The position numbers and the translations under genes are program-made. A model generated the notes under the pieces. That model was not told the origin of the DNA. It did not search any database and saw only the letters and a program-made list of their open reading frames with translations. DNA of 64,000 nucleotides from Anthropogastromicrobium sp963652495 (lineage in GTDB: Bacteria; Bacillota; Clostridia; Lachnospirales; Lachnospiraceae). Below, in pieces: positions 45,397 to 53,115 of the stretch (position 1 is its first letter; every line of letters starts with the position of its first letter). The stretch is from NCBI GenBank assembly GCA_963652495.1, contig CAVJTU010000005.1, positions 5,983-69,982 of the forward strand. Direction: 5' to 3'.

Positions 45397-45482
45397 ATGC
45401 AAATATAACAGTTCTTAATTGCGTTATTTATCGACCCGCTATCGTCTGAATCTGCATCATCACATTTTCTTAATTTATTTTA

Positions 45483-45511
45483 AGTATAGAATGCTTTAAT
45501 AATTCTGTCAA
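45483..45511 (-). promoter_or_regulatory. Sigma-A promoter of LacI-family gene
   Basis: On the minus strand TTGACA and TATACT are exactly 17 bases apart. It overlaps the 3' end of the glycosidase relic. Confidence 0.75.
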
Positions 45512-45694
45512 GTCAATTTAACCGGATCCAGCAAGCAGCCAATTCCTCTTTTGTCCAGAAAATCAGGACTCTGCTCAATCCATCCCGGAACTATCATCCG
45601 ATACTGTTTTTTTGTTTTCTTCCACTGTAAAGTCCCAAAGACATTCCAACTCGGTACTGATCCGAACTTCATGTATTTTAAATAAGCGAAGCAT
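45508..45694 (-). pseudogene. Relic of a glycosidase gene (GH2-like N-terminal domain), frameshifted and truncated
   Basis: On the minus strand GGAGGAAAC precedes ATG 45694, which opens MLRLFKIHEVRISTELECLW and DFTVEE before stopping after 39 codons. A shift of frame around 45605-45640 (near A-runs) continues as QYRMIVPGWIEQSPDF, then LDKRGIG, to a stop at 45508. The pattern 'LWDF... W..... VPG-W-EQ-P-F---RG-G' resembles the sugar-binding domain of GH2 beta-glycosidases. Only about 60 codons remain. It follows the GH28 gene by nine bases, so it looks like the start of a deleted operon partner. Confidence 0.5.
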
Positions 45695-45703
45695 GTTTCC
45701 TCC

Positions 45704-46882
45704 TTACTCGTGTTCTACTCTCACGTTCTCCATCTGAATGCTGTCCGTATCCAGTACCGTCATTCCTTTTTTTGCCTTTAAATCAATATCCTTTAACACA
45801 ATATTTTTCAGCGGTTTTTCCGGAAGACCTTTTATCTGAATTGCCTGGTCTGCACCGCAGCCGTGTACACGCTCAATCGTAATGCCGTCCAACTCGGATG
45901 GTGTGTCCGTAAGCGGCACTACCGTGCTGGATTCATAAAATGAATTGATCTGGATTGCCTGACGTGACGCATCGTTGATCTCAATATCGGAAAATGATGC
46001 ATTCTTGATAAAGCCTCCTCTGCCGCGCATTGTCTTGATTCGTATGCCCTGCATCGTATTTTTCATGTTGCAATGCGATACATGAATGGATTCGACACCG
46101 CCGGATACTGCACTTCCAATTACAACGCCGCCGTGACCGCCGCTCATCGTGCAATTTCGGATCGTAATGTCTCTGCATACGCGTCCTACGCGCCAGCCAT
46201 CCTCGTTCATACCTGCATTGATTGCAATACAGTCATCACCTGTCTCAAAATGACAGCCTTCAATCAGAACGTCATTGCACGAATCCGGATTTAATCCATC
46301 CGTATTTGGGCCCTTCGTGATGACATTTACATTGCGCACCGTTACATGCTCACAATATACAGGATGAATTGTCCACTGCGGGCCATCCTGTATCGTGAAG
46401 TCTGATAAGAGTACGTTGCTGCATCCGATAAATTGGATAAAGGACGGGCGAAGCGCTGCCTTTTCGGTTGCATAGACTCTGTTTTCGACAGGCACTCCAT
46501 TTGCCTGTGCATAACACAGCTCATTTGCTGCCGCCTGCTGCAGCTTTTTCCATGGCCACCACTTTTCTCCGCTTCCGTACAGCATACCGTCACCTGTTAT
46601 GCTGATATCCTCACACTGATACGCATAGATAAGAGGCGAATAATTGTAGCACTCAAGTCCCTCCCATCGTGTAAATACTGCCGGAAGATAATCCTCAAAT
46701 ACATCGCTGAAAATAAGTTTTGCACCTGTCTCAAATCGGATATGGACATGGCTTTTTAAGTGGATTGGCCCTGTATGCCATTCGCCGATTGGGACGAGAA
46801 CAGTTCCACCTCCAGCTGTTGCACACGCATCAACTGCCATCTGTATTGTATCAAAATCTGTTATTTTATAATTGTTATTCAT
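45704..46882 (-). CDS. GH28 family glycoside hydrolase (polygalacturonase-like), cytoplasmic
   Basis: A 392-residue pectin-type hydrolase. The catalytic set is canonical: NTDGLNPDSC (NTD), ETGDDCIAIN (Asp pair), GGHGGVVIGS (G-H-G) and IRIKTMRG (RIK). The beta-helix begins GGGTVLVPIGEWHTGPI. There is no signal peptide, so it probably acts on oligogalacturonides after import. ATG 46882 has AGGAGG upstream. Neighbours are an AraC regulator, a LacI regulator and a glycosidase relic, which fits a small pectin-oligomer utilisation locus. No sugar transporter is adjacent. Confidence 0.93.
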   Translation of the reverse strand: MNNNYKITDFDTIQMAVDACATAGGGTVLVPIGEWHTGPIHLKSHVHIRFETGAKLIFSDVFEDYLPAVFTRWEGLECYNYSPLIYAYQCEDISITGDGMLYGSGEKWWPWKKLQQAAANELCYAQANGVPVENRVYATEKAALRPSFIQFIGCSNVLLSDFTIQDGPQWTIHPVYCEHVTVRNVNVITKGPNTDGLNPDSCNDVLIEGCHFETGDDCIAINAGMNEDGWRVGRVCRDITIRNCTMSGGHGGVVIGSAVSGGVESIHVSHCNMKNTMQGIRIKTMRGRGGFIKNASFSDIEINDASRQAIQINSFYESSTVVPLTDTPSELDGITIERVHGCGADQAIQIKGLPEKPLKNIVLKDIDLKAKKGMTVLDTDSIQMENVRVEHE

Positions 46883-46997
46883 AAAAACCTCCTGGCTGCA
46901 TTGCTTTCTTGTTCCGTATTTCTATTTTTCAAAATTTACTAAGCAAAAAAGGGCAGCTATTTTTTGTTTGATTTCATGTTATCATTTTTAGGGGATT

Positions 46998-47052
46998 TTT
47001 TTCTTTATTTATTGCTTTTTTATGATGCATTTTTCTTTATTTATTGTCTTTT
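46998..47052. repeat. Short direct duplication at the 3' end of the AraC gene
   Basis: TTCTTTATTTATTG followed by C or T and a T-run occurs at 47001 and again at 47033, a 32-base period. The second copy contains the stop codon of the AraC gene, so the duplication copied the end of the gene into the spacer. Confidence 0.6.
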
Positions 47053-47879
47053 TCGTTTTTCTCTTTTTGTTTGATTTGCATAGGCGTGGCAGCATATATT
47101 TTTTCAAATGCACGCTCCATTGCTCCATAGTTGGCAAAACCTGATTTCTGCGCCGCCTGCTCTACGTTCATTCCAAGCATATTTAAATAATAGTATGCCT
47201 TTTGCGCTCGAACATGCATGAGATAATTCATGACAGAAATGCCCATATTCTTTTTAAATGAATGACTCAGATAATATTTATCAATGTGAGACTGCATTGC
47301 GATTTCATCCAATGTAAGCGATTTTTCATAATTATTATTTATATAGTCAACTGCGCATGCAAGCGTACCCGAAAGCCGGTGTGTCTGCGCTTCCTGCTCT
47401 TTGCAAAAATCGGCAACCCGTGAAAGAATCAATACAAGCTCACAGCAAAAGAGTTTTTCGTCCAACACATTTCTCTTCTTTTTTCGGCTGTATAAATCTT
47501 GAAATAATACCTCCATCTGCATGCTCTGTTCCTTTGTCAGCGTCATCACACCTGTATGAAGACCCGAAAGCAAGCTCTTTCCCTCATCACCCAGAACGGT
47601 TTCAAGATAATTTCCCTTAAAATTAACGGTATAACGCTCGTAGTAGGTCTGCTGCGCACTCTCACCATAATGGAGCTCATATGGAAGCATTACAGCAATA
47701 TCACCTTTTTTTAACAGATATTGCGTATCCTTTAAAAAGAGAATACGGCTTCCATCTGCCTGAAAATAAATTTCATACCCTTCATGATAATGCTTCACTG
47801 TCATATCATGCGGTTCAACGCTTTTTACGTAACTGATATCAACGTTGCCATGCAATGAAATTCCCGTTCGTTTTTCCAT
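47037..47879 (-). CDS. AraC family transcriptional regulator with cupin sensor
   Basis: A 280-residue regulator. The N-terminal half is a cupin-like ligand domain (HYHEGYEIYFQADG, KKGDIAVMLPYELHYG); the C-terminal 100 residues are the double HTH (LDEIAMQSHIDKYYLSHSFK and AAQKSGFANYGAMERAFEKIY). ATG 47879 has GGAG upstream; the in-frame start at 48014 adds 45 residues unlike the family. It lies directly upstream of the GH28 gene on the same strand with a 154-base gap, consistent with local control of that gene. Confidence 0.85.
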   Translation of the reverse strand: MEKRTGISLHGNVDISYVKSVEPHDMTVKHYHEGYEIYFQADGSRILFLKDTQYLLKKGDIAVMLPYELHYGESAQQTYYERYTVNFKGNYLETVLGDEGKSLLSGLHTGVMTLTKEQSMQMEVLFQDLYSRKKKRNVLDEKLFCCELVLILSRVADFCKEQEAQTHRLSGTLACAVDYINNNYEKSLTLDEIAMQSHIDKYYLSHSFKKNMGISVMNYLMHVRAQKAYYYLNMLGMNVEQAAQKSGFANYGAMERAFEKIYAATPMQIKQKEKNEKDNK

Positions 47880-48116
47880 ATATTCTCCATCAACTTTCCT
47901 GCTTCTTATATTTTTTACAAGTATAGCACAGCGTTCGATATTTTGCCAGCGAAAAAGGCTCTTTGCTTTATCATTCATACGAAAGGAAGGAAAAAAATAA
48001 AGCCGATACTGCATATCGCTACAGTACCGACCTTATTCTATTTATCAAACTATCACTAAAAAAGCCTCACAGAGGTGATTTTGCGAATGGTGTTCTGAAT
48101 CGTTACCAATCTTTTT

Positions 48117-48659
48117 TTAATAGTTTTCCTCATGGACCTCGAAGTAACTCTGCGGATGTGCGCATACCGGACAGACCTTCGGTGCCTTTGTTCCGACAAC
48201 GATATGTCCGCAGTTGCGGCACTCCCATACCTTTACTTCGCTCTTTTCAAATACCTGTGCTGTCTCGATGTTCTTAAGAAGTGCGCGATAACGCTCCTCA
48301 TGATGCTTCTCGATCGCGCCAACTGCACGGAATTTTGCTGCTAATGCCGGAAATCCCTCTTCTTCTGCAGTCTTTGCAAAGTCTTCATACATATCCGTCC
48401 ACTCGTAGTTCTCGCCATCTGCTGCTGCCGCCAGATTTGCCTTGGTATCACCGATTCCGGCAAGCTCCTTAAACCACATCTTGGCATGCTCTTTCTCATT
48501 CTCTGCTGTCTTTAAAAACAGTGCGGACATCTGCTCGTAGCCTTCCTTCTTTGCTACAGATGCAAAATACGTATACTTATTGCGGGCCTGTGACTCACCT
48601 GCGAATGCTTCCTGTAAGTTCTTCTCTGTCTGTGTTCCTGCGTATTTGTTTGCTGCCAT
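48117..48659 (-). CDS. Rubrerythrin
   Basis: Peroxide-scavenging di-iron protein of anaerobes, 180 residues. The ferritin-like helical domain has EKNLQEAFAGESQARNKY, the ENEKEHAKMW ligand helix and GAIEKHHEERY; the C-terminal rubredoxin domain has CRNCG and CPVCAHPQ holding one iron. All expected ligands are visible. It is 42 bases downstream of the PerR-like gene and likely cotranscribed from the promoter at 49165-49193. Confidence 0.95.
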   Translation of the reverse strand: MAANKYAGTQTEKNLQEAFAGESQARNKYTYFASVAKKEGYEQMSALFLKTAENEKEHAKMWFKELAGIGDTKANLAAAADGENYEWTDMYEDFAKTAEEEGFPALAAKFRAVGAIEKHHEERYRALLKNIETAQVFEKSEVKVWECRNCGHIVVGTKAPKVCPVCAHPQSYFEVHEENY

Positions 48660-48701
48660 TGTTGTTTCCTCCGTTTTCTTTTCTAATATTTTTCTGACAA
48701 T

Positions 48702-49130
48702 TCATCCCACTACTTTAGAGTGAGAGACTACCTGCTGAGACTGCGCATCCCTGCAGGATGAACAAATTCCCTTAAAAAAAATATCGTAATCCAAAAATTG
48801 CATGCCTTGCATGTCACGAATTTTCTCTCTGAGATCCGGAAGTTCGTCTACATCTATGTCCACATCAAATATTTCCTTACACCTGATACATTTGACATGA
48901 TAATGGTTCTTCAACGTAAAGTCGAAGCGATCTGGTCCATCCGGAACCTCTACCTTTCGGATGGCGCCTTCCTCAACCAGAATTCCCAGATTTCGATAGA
49001 CTGTTCCCTTTCCAATTCTAGGATAATCCTTTTTAATAGATTCATACACTTCTTCAGCAGTCAAATGACGCTTCAATTTCAAAAGAGTTTTTAGAACTAA
49101 ATCCTTTTGAATTGTATTTCGTCTTTCCAT
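48702..49130 (-). CDS. perR: Fur family regulator, PerR-like
   Basis: A 142-residue metal-dependent repressor. The winged helix includes LTAEEVYESIKKDYPRIGKGTVYRNL; metal-site and structural Zn motifs are HYHVKCIRCKEIFDVDID and CSSCRD. Pairing with rubrerythrin and a PerR-box-like dyad over its own promoter favour PerR over Fur or Zur, but residue-level proof is lacking. GGAGGGCG precedes ATG 49130. Confidence 0.8.
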   Translation of the reverse strand: MERRNTIQKDLVLKTLLKLKRHLTAEEVYESIKKDYPRIGKGTVYRNLGILVEEGAIRKVEVPDGPDRFDFTLKNHYHVKCIRCKEIFDVDIDVDELPDLREKIRDMQGMQFLDYDIFFKGICSSCRDAQSQQVVSHSKVVG

Positions 49131-49157
49131 TCGCCCTCCTTATTAGAATTTGTTCTT

Positions 49158-49193
49158 AATAAGGATTATATTTCATTACAGCACCTTTGTCAA
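49158..49193 (-). promoter_or_regulatory. Consensus promoter with overlapping PerR-box-like site
   Basis: On the minus strand TTGACA and TATAAT are exactly 17 bases apart, both perfect. The -10 is embedded in ATATAATCCTTATTA, which agrees with the Bacillus Per box (TTATAATNATTATAA) at 11-12 of 15 positions. This predicts peroxide-responsive autoregulation of perR and rubrerythrin. Confidence 0.7.
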
Positions 49194-49230
49194 GCAAAAG
49201 AATTATAAAACTTCTTATTTTCCATTCCGC

Positions 49231-49401
49231 TTTCCAGCTCACTCGCGCCACTTCCAATTCGCAAAACCGCACGTTCCGTGCTTATCGCTGCTTCGCAGCT
49301 GTTTTGCTCATTGAGTGGCGCTCCCTTCGTCCGTGCAGTCTGGAAAATCCTCGTGCAAGCACGGGATTCTTCCAGACATGTACGGACGAGTGAGCTGGAA
49401 A
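49231..49401. other. Three-way-junction structured element, copy 1
   Basis: TTTCCAGCTCACTCG at 49231 pairs perfectly with CGAGTGAGCTGGAAA at 49387, closing the element. Arm 1 is CGCCACT/AGTGGCG, then GCAAAAC/GTTTTGC, then two small hairpins GCACG-TTC-CGTGC and GCTGC-TTC-GCAGC. Arm 2 is GTCCGT/ACGGAC, TCTGGAA/TTCCAGA, AATCC/GGATT, a bulged T and CGTGC-AA-GCACG. A copy with different stems but the same fold is at 60767. The strand is unknown. It fills the gap between the perR promoter and the tRNA-Lys terminator; there is no gene in 49194-49452. Confidence 0.75.
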
Positions 49402-49402
49402 A

Positions 49403-49447
49403 CAAAAAAGCACCGACCCCAGAGCTCTTATGTCTCCAAAACCGGTA
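49403..49447 (-). terminator. Terminator after tRNA-Lys
   Basis: On the minus strand GTACCG pairs with CGGTGC and G-T pairs continue the stem, followed by TTTTTTGTTTT. Confidence 0.65.
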
Positions 49448-49452
49448 CTTGA

Positions 49453-49525
49453 TGCGCCTCCAGGGGCTCGAACCCTGGACACCCTGATTAAGAGTCAGGT
49501 GCTCTACCAACTGAGCTAGAAGCGC
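49453..49525 (-). tRNA. tRNA-Lys (anticodon CTT)
   Basis: 73 bases with acceptor GCGCTTC/GAGGCGC plus discriminator A, D-arm AGCTCAGTTGGTAGAGC, anticodon stem CCTGA/TCAGG with loop CTCTTAA (anticodon CTT, reading AAG) and T-arm CCAGGGTTCGAGCCCTGG. CCA is not encoded. Confidence 0.95.
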
Positions 49526-49556
49526 TTATTTGTTCGTCACTCACGCGACATTCAGT

Positions 49557-49585
49557 ATACTATCACAGTGCAATGGATTTGTCAA
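49557..49585 (-). promoter_or_regulatory. Promoter of tRNA-Lys
   Basis: On the minus strand TTGACA and TAGTAT lie 17 bases apart, about 32 bases upstream of the tRNA 5' end. Confidence 0.65.
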
Positions 49586-49659
49586 CAGTTTTTTGAAAAA
49601 AATTGAAAAAATATTTTAAACATGCATTTTCGACAGTTTCGGCCCATGGAGTTGCTTTT

Positions 49660-49980
49660 TCACGGATTGTTTTTCTTTTCGCTGCCTTTGTTTTTTTTCG
49701 TTTCTTTCTCGTTATACCTCTTTCCATCAGAGCCGTTCCTTCTGCCGCAGCAGGCAAAAGGACAGTCTGCACATGCTTTGGCGGCAGTCTGAAAGCAGCG
49801 GTACAGGTGAAGGAGTGTGCAGTCAAAGAATGGACAACAGGTGTGGCGGATGATAAATTTACGAAATGGATGACAGCGCATAGAAATCTCCAGACAAATA
49901 CTACTGTTACAGTATATGCAGTCAAGCGGATATTCGCAATCCGCTTCGCTGCGTAGCTCTGCACCGGATAGCTGCTTCAC
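49660..49980 (-). CDS. Possible Cys-rich small protein (doubtful)
   Basis: The 548-base gap 49526-50073 has no recognisable gene. The best frame on the minus strand is 106 codons from GTG 49980, with about 14 Cys, including CEYPLDCIYC, HTCCPFFDC and ACADCPFACC, then a Lys/Asn-rich tail. Cys pairs suggest a metal site, but there is no clear ribosome site, and overlapping frames on both strands are open too. Two dyads (AGCGGAT/ATCCGCT and GATA-GCTG/CAGC-TTATC) lie at its start. I do not recognise a family. Confidence 0.25.
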   Translation of the reverse strand: MKQLSGAELRSEADCEYPLDCIYCNSSICLEISMRCHPFRKFIIRHTCCPFFDCTLLHLYRCFQTAAKACADCPFACCGRRNGSDGKRYNEKETKKNKGSEKKNNP

Positions 49981-50036
49981 AGCTTATCAGGACTTACTTG
50001 ATTCAGTTAAAAAATATATGGGTAAAAATGAGTCGG

Positions 50037-50066
50037 AAAAAATGGAGACAGACGTATCAGTCTGTC
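50037..50066 (-). terminator. Terminator of trmB
   Basis: On the minus strand GACAGAC and GTCTGTC form a perfect stem over six bases, followed by TCCATTTTTTCC. Confidence 0.75.
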
Positions 50067-50073
50067 CCCAACA

Positions 50074-50748
50074 TTATTCTATCGCGTTTGTATTCACATT
50101 TTCTGTCTTTTCATGTACCGCTTCTAATTTATAGATCGGATTTCCTATGGCAGAAAACTTTGCCTCGTACTCAGTCATGATATTGCCTTTGGCAAACTCG
50201 CTGTGGTGCAGATCGCGCGTCTGCATAAGAAGTGTCCAACCGGATTCCTGAACAGATTCAAGGCTAAAGTCAAATAATGGCTGATTGTCTGTCTTAAACT
50301 CAACGATACCGCCATCGACAAGAATCTGGTCATACAGCGCCAAAAAGCGGCTGCTTGTAAGACGACGCTTTGCATGGCGGTCCTTCGGCCATGGGTCGGA
50401 GAAGTTTAAGTAGATATGAGCGATTTCTCCCGGTGCAAAGATATCAGGAAGGTACTCGGCATCAAAGCGAAGAAACTTTAAATTGGGAAGCTGAAGTTCC
50501 TCCTGCTTTTCAATCGCGCGGATCAAAACAGAAGAGTACTTCTCGATTCCGATATAGTTAATATCGGGATGAAGTGCAGCAAGAGATGTGATAAACTGAC
50601 CTTTTCCCATGCCGACTTCGATAAAGACAGGGTGGTCATTGCCGAAGATTTCAGCGGCCACGCGTCCCTTATATTGCTGCGGCTCTTGAATCACGAACGG
50701 GTTCACTAACATTTCCTCGCGTGCGCCTCTGACATTGCGTAATCTCAT
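50074..50748 (-). CDS. trmB: tRNA (guanine-N7-)-methyltransferase
   Basis: Methylates G46 of tRNA using SAM. The 224-residue protein has the SAM motif IEVGMGKGQFITSLA, the IGIEKYSSVL strand, FDAEYLPD and the diagnostic YLNFSDPWPKDRHAKRRLT; VEFKTDNQPLFDF follows. Length is normal. It starts ten bases after the stop of the cytidylate-kinase-like gene and is likely cotranscribed with it. Confidence 0.95.
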   Translation of the reverse strand: MRLRNVRGAREEMLVNPFVIQEPQQYKGRVAAEIFGNDHPVFIEVGMGKGQFITSLAALHPDINYIGIEKYSSVLIRAIEKQEELQLPNLKFLRFDAEYLPDIFAPGEIAHIYLNFSDPWPKDRHAKRRLTSSRFLALYDQILVDGGIVEFKTDNQPLFDFSLESVQESGWTLLMQTRDLHHSEFAKGNIMTEYEAKFSAIGNPIYKLEAVHEKTENVNTNAIE

Positions 50749-50758
50749 GGCAGCCCTC

Positions 50759-51382
50759 TCAGTCCTTCATGCGCTCTGCGACGATCGCTTCGATCATCTC
50801 TGCGCACTGCTGATAGGTATAACGGCTTGTATCAAGAACCAGATCATAATTTCTTGCATCCAGCCACTCTTTCCCGGTGAAATGCTTGTAGTAATCACTC
50901 CTATACTTATTCGTCTTTGCAATACGGTCTGCGGCATCCTTCTCGCTGCACTGCATGATCTCCATCTCATGAGCCAGACAATCTTTATAATTGGAATGAA
51001 CAAATACACGTACAAGATAAGGATAGTCCTTTAATACATAATCTCCGCCTCTTCCGATTACAATAAAAGAGTTATCTTTGATAAGTTCCTTCATAACCTT
51101 TGCTTGATAAGCAAATAAGTCATCATTTGTGGCATATTCGCTCTTCTCCGGCAGGATGTGCTCTCCATTGTAAACCCTCTTAAATGCATTAAACAGGGGA
51201 CTCTTTTTCATATCCTCATCGGCAGCTGCAAAGACAGCTTCATTAATACCGCTGTTTCCGGCAGCCAGACGAAGCAGCATGCGGTCATAATATTCGATTC
51301 CATAATGAGCAGAAAGAATCTTTGCAATGGAAGTACCGCCTGCACCGCAGGTTCTGGTAATTGTGACAGCAAAATGTTTCAT
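50759..51382 (-). CDS. Cytidylate kinase-like family protein (paralog 2)
   Basis: A 207-residue paralog of the protein at 40004-40663. The P-loop region is degenerate compared with classical kinases (TRTCGAGGTSIAK), with FIVIGRGGDYVLKDYP and KYRSDYYKHFTG conserved between the two. Substrate unknown. ATG 51382 has GGGAGG upstream; 51400 is an in-frame alternative. It is the first gene of a two-gene unit with trmB. Confidence 0.8.
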   Translation of the reverse strand: MKHFAVTITRTCGAGGTSIAKILSAHYGIEYYDRMLLRLAAGNSGINEAVFAAADEDMKKSPLFNAFKRVYNGEHILPEKSEYATNDDLFAYQAKVMKELIKDNSFIVIGRGGDYVLKDYPYLVRVFVHSNYKDCLAHEMEIMQCSEKDAADRIAKTNKYRSDYYKHFTGKEWLDARNYDLVLDTSRYTYQQCAEMIEAIVAERMKD

Positions 51383-51525
51383 AATACAAACCTCCCTCAT
51401 GTGAAATTTCTACCTATTAAAGTATATATGAAACATGCGTAAAAGTCAACGAAAGGCAAAAAAAGAGAAAGAAAATTGACAAAAAACAAATGATGAGTTT
51501 GGATTTTTTTTAAAACAATTCGACA

Positions 51526-51554
51526 ATGACAAATTTATAACGATATACTATAAT
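51526..51554 (+). promoter_or_regulatory. Promoter of V/A-type ATPase operon
   Basis: ATGACA and TATAAT are 17 bases apart, 27 bases before the first start codon of the operon. Confidence 0.75.
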
Positions 51555-51580
51555 GGTGATGCAAAAAAGGAGGCATGCAT

Positions 51581-51892
51581 ATGAATCAGATCATTCAAAG
51601 ATTAAGTGAAGTAGAAGCAGCTGCGACTTCAATTATTGATGAAGCTGCTGCAAAGAAAAAGCAGATGGCCAAAGACCAGGATGCCAGAATTGCAGCCTTT
51701 GAAAAGCAGGTTCATGAAGAGACTGACAAAAAGATCAGCGAGCAGCAGGCAGTGCTTGAGGCTAAGATCGAGGAAGAACTCAAGGCTCAGAAAGAAGAAC
51801 TTGAAAGACAGCTCGCCCACATGGATCGAACTTATGAGGAAAGCCATTCGGCGATCGCCAAGCAGCTGCTGGCAAAGATTACAGCACGATAA
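51581..51892 (+). CDS. V/A-type ATPase peripheral-stalk subunit (H/G-like)
   Basis: A 103-residue coiled-coil protein, almost entirely helical and rich in Lys, Glu, Ala and Gln (for example EEELKAQKEELERQL). It is the expected partner of subunit E in the peripheral stalk, and its position as first gene of the ATPase operon fits. AGGAGG lies seven bases from ATG 51581; the ATG at 51575 is too close. Coiled coils are weak evidence for identity, so the call rests on context. Confidence 0.75.
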   Translation: MNQIIQRLSEVEAAATSIIDEAAAKKKQMAKDQDARIAAFEKQVHEETDKKISEQQAVLEAKIEEELKAQKEELERQLAHMDRTYEESHSAIAKQLLAKITAR

Positions 51893-51942
51893 GTTTTGCA
51901 GTACCATTTATTTATTGTGCCGAAAAAATCTTATGAAATGGG

Positions 51943-52998
51943 GTGATTACTATTTCTGGTATCTTATCTTACAGCGGTATCAGTGCAAAAGCCCGGGCCA
52001 TGGGAGGAAAGCTTCTGAACCGGGAACAGTATGAACAGTTAGCATCCTGTGCCAGTGTCGGAGAAGCAGTTGCCTATTTGAGGCAGTTTTCTGAATATGA
52101 GCCGCTGCTGAGGGACTTTGATGAGCATGACAGCCACAGAGGAATGATCGAGGCGACGCTCATGGGCTCGCTCTACAACGATTACAATCGTCTGTACAGC
52201 TTTGCCAGAGGTGAGCAGAGAGCATTTTTGGATTTTTACTTTCTGCACTATGAGGCAGCATATTTAAAAGGTTGCCTTAGAAAGGTCATTTCCGGTCAGA
52301 GTATCCCAGAGGATCAGGCATACCGCAGGGTGTTTTTTGAGCGTCATTCGCATCTGGACACGGATGTGATTGAGAACAGCACAACGGTGGACGAATTGAT
52401 AGAAGCGTTAAAGAATACGCCTTTTTTCTATCCGCTTGATGCAATACGCCATACCGAAGAGCCAAGCCTGTTTGACTATGAGGGCAGTCTTGACGTATTT
52501 TATTTTAGCTATGTCTGGAAGCAGAAGGATAAGCTTCTCAAAGGAAAAGAAAGACAGATCATTGCGGACAGCTATGGAAGACGTATCGATCTGCTGAATA
52601 TCCAGTGGCTAATGCGTGCGAAGAAAAACTATCGGATGACAGCGCCAGAGCTGTATGCGATGGTGGTTCCGAGCTATTATCATTTAAAACCGGATGACAT
52701 CAAGGCCATCGTAGAGGCACCTTCCTATGAGGAAGCACGAGCGTTGATTGTAAATGGCTACTACGGTCAGAAATACGCAGACGATTTTGCTGAGATTCGT
52801 TCTGTGGAAAAGATGTACACCGAGCTGGTTGAGCATATTTATGAACTCGCCGGCAGAAAAAATCCATATTCAGTTGCACCGCTCAATGCGCTGCTGTACC
52901 GCAAAGAGCATGAAATTACACGTATCACATCCATTATCGAGGGGATCCGCTATGGAATCCCATCATCTAAGCTGATGAAATATGCAGTAATGGAGTGA
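51943..52998 (+). CDS. atpC: V/A-type ATPase subunit C
   Basis: Central-stalk to rotor connector (V-type d/C subunit), 351 residues. The pattern YSGISAKARAMGGKLLNREQYEQLASC near the start and the Tyr/Arg-rich helical repeats are typical of AtpC/NtpC. The frame opens with GTG 51943; no ATG is near, and GGGG immediately before it is an imperfect ribosome site, so the exact start is uncertain by a few codons. It ends 117 bases before subunit I; that gap shows nothing recognisable. Confidence 0.85.
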   Translation: MITISGILSYSGISAKARAMGGKLLNREQYEQLASCASVGEAVAYLRQFSEYEPLLRDFDEHDSHRGMIEATLMGSLYNDYNRLYSFARGEQRAFLDFYFLHYEAAYLKGCLRKVISGQSIPEDQAYRRVFFERHSHLDTDVIENSTTVDELIEALKNTPFFYPLDAIRHTEEPSLFDYEGSLDVFYFSYVWKQKDKLLKGKERQIIADSYGRRIDLLNIQWLMRAKKNYRMTAPELYAMVVPSYYHLKPDDIKAIVEAPSYEEARALIVNGYYGQKYADDFAEIRSVEKMYTELVEHIYELAGRKNPYSVAPLNALLYRKEHEITRITSIIEGIRYGIPSSKLMKYAVME

Positions 52999-53115
52999 GC
53001 ATGTGGTTGAAGCATGTGCAAAAAAAAGTAAGTCGATTGTAACGTTTGGCAAACCAACAGCACATATGAAGGTACTGAACAGTTACAGTTTATTTAGGAA
53101 AGTCGAGGGGTAACC

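Noticed and set aside
46998..47052. Direct repeat considered as a CRISPR-like array
   Set aside because: There are only two units, with a 32-base period and AT-rich; no spacer structure or cas genes.
49278..49487. Open frames overlapping the tRNA-Lys region
   Set aside because: They are translations of the tRNA gene and of the palindromic element, without ribosome sites.
49603..49956. 117-codon plus-strand frame in the tRNA-trmB gap
   Set aside because: There is no ribosome site or known motif, and it overlaps other open frames; composition looks like the complement of the Cys-rich frame.
51636..52034. Overlapping basic frame across the first two ATPase genes
   Set aside because: It is a shadow of the coiled-coil subunit in another frame, rich in Arg/Lys because of the underlying codons.
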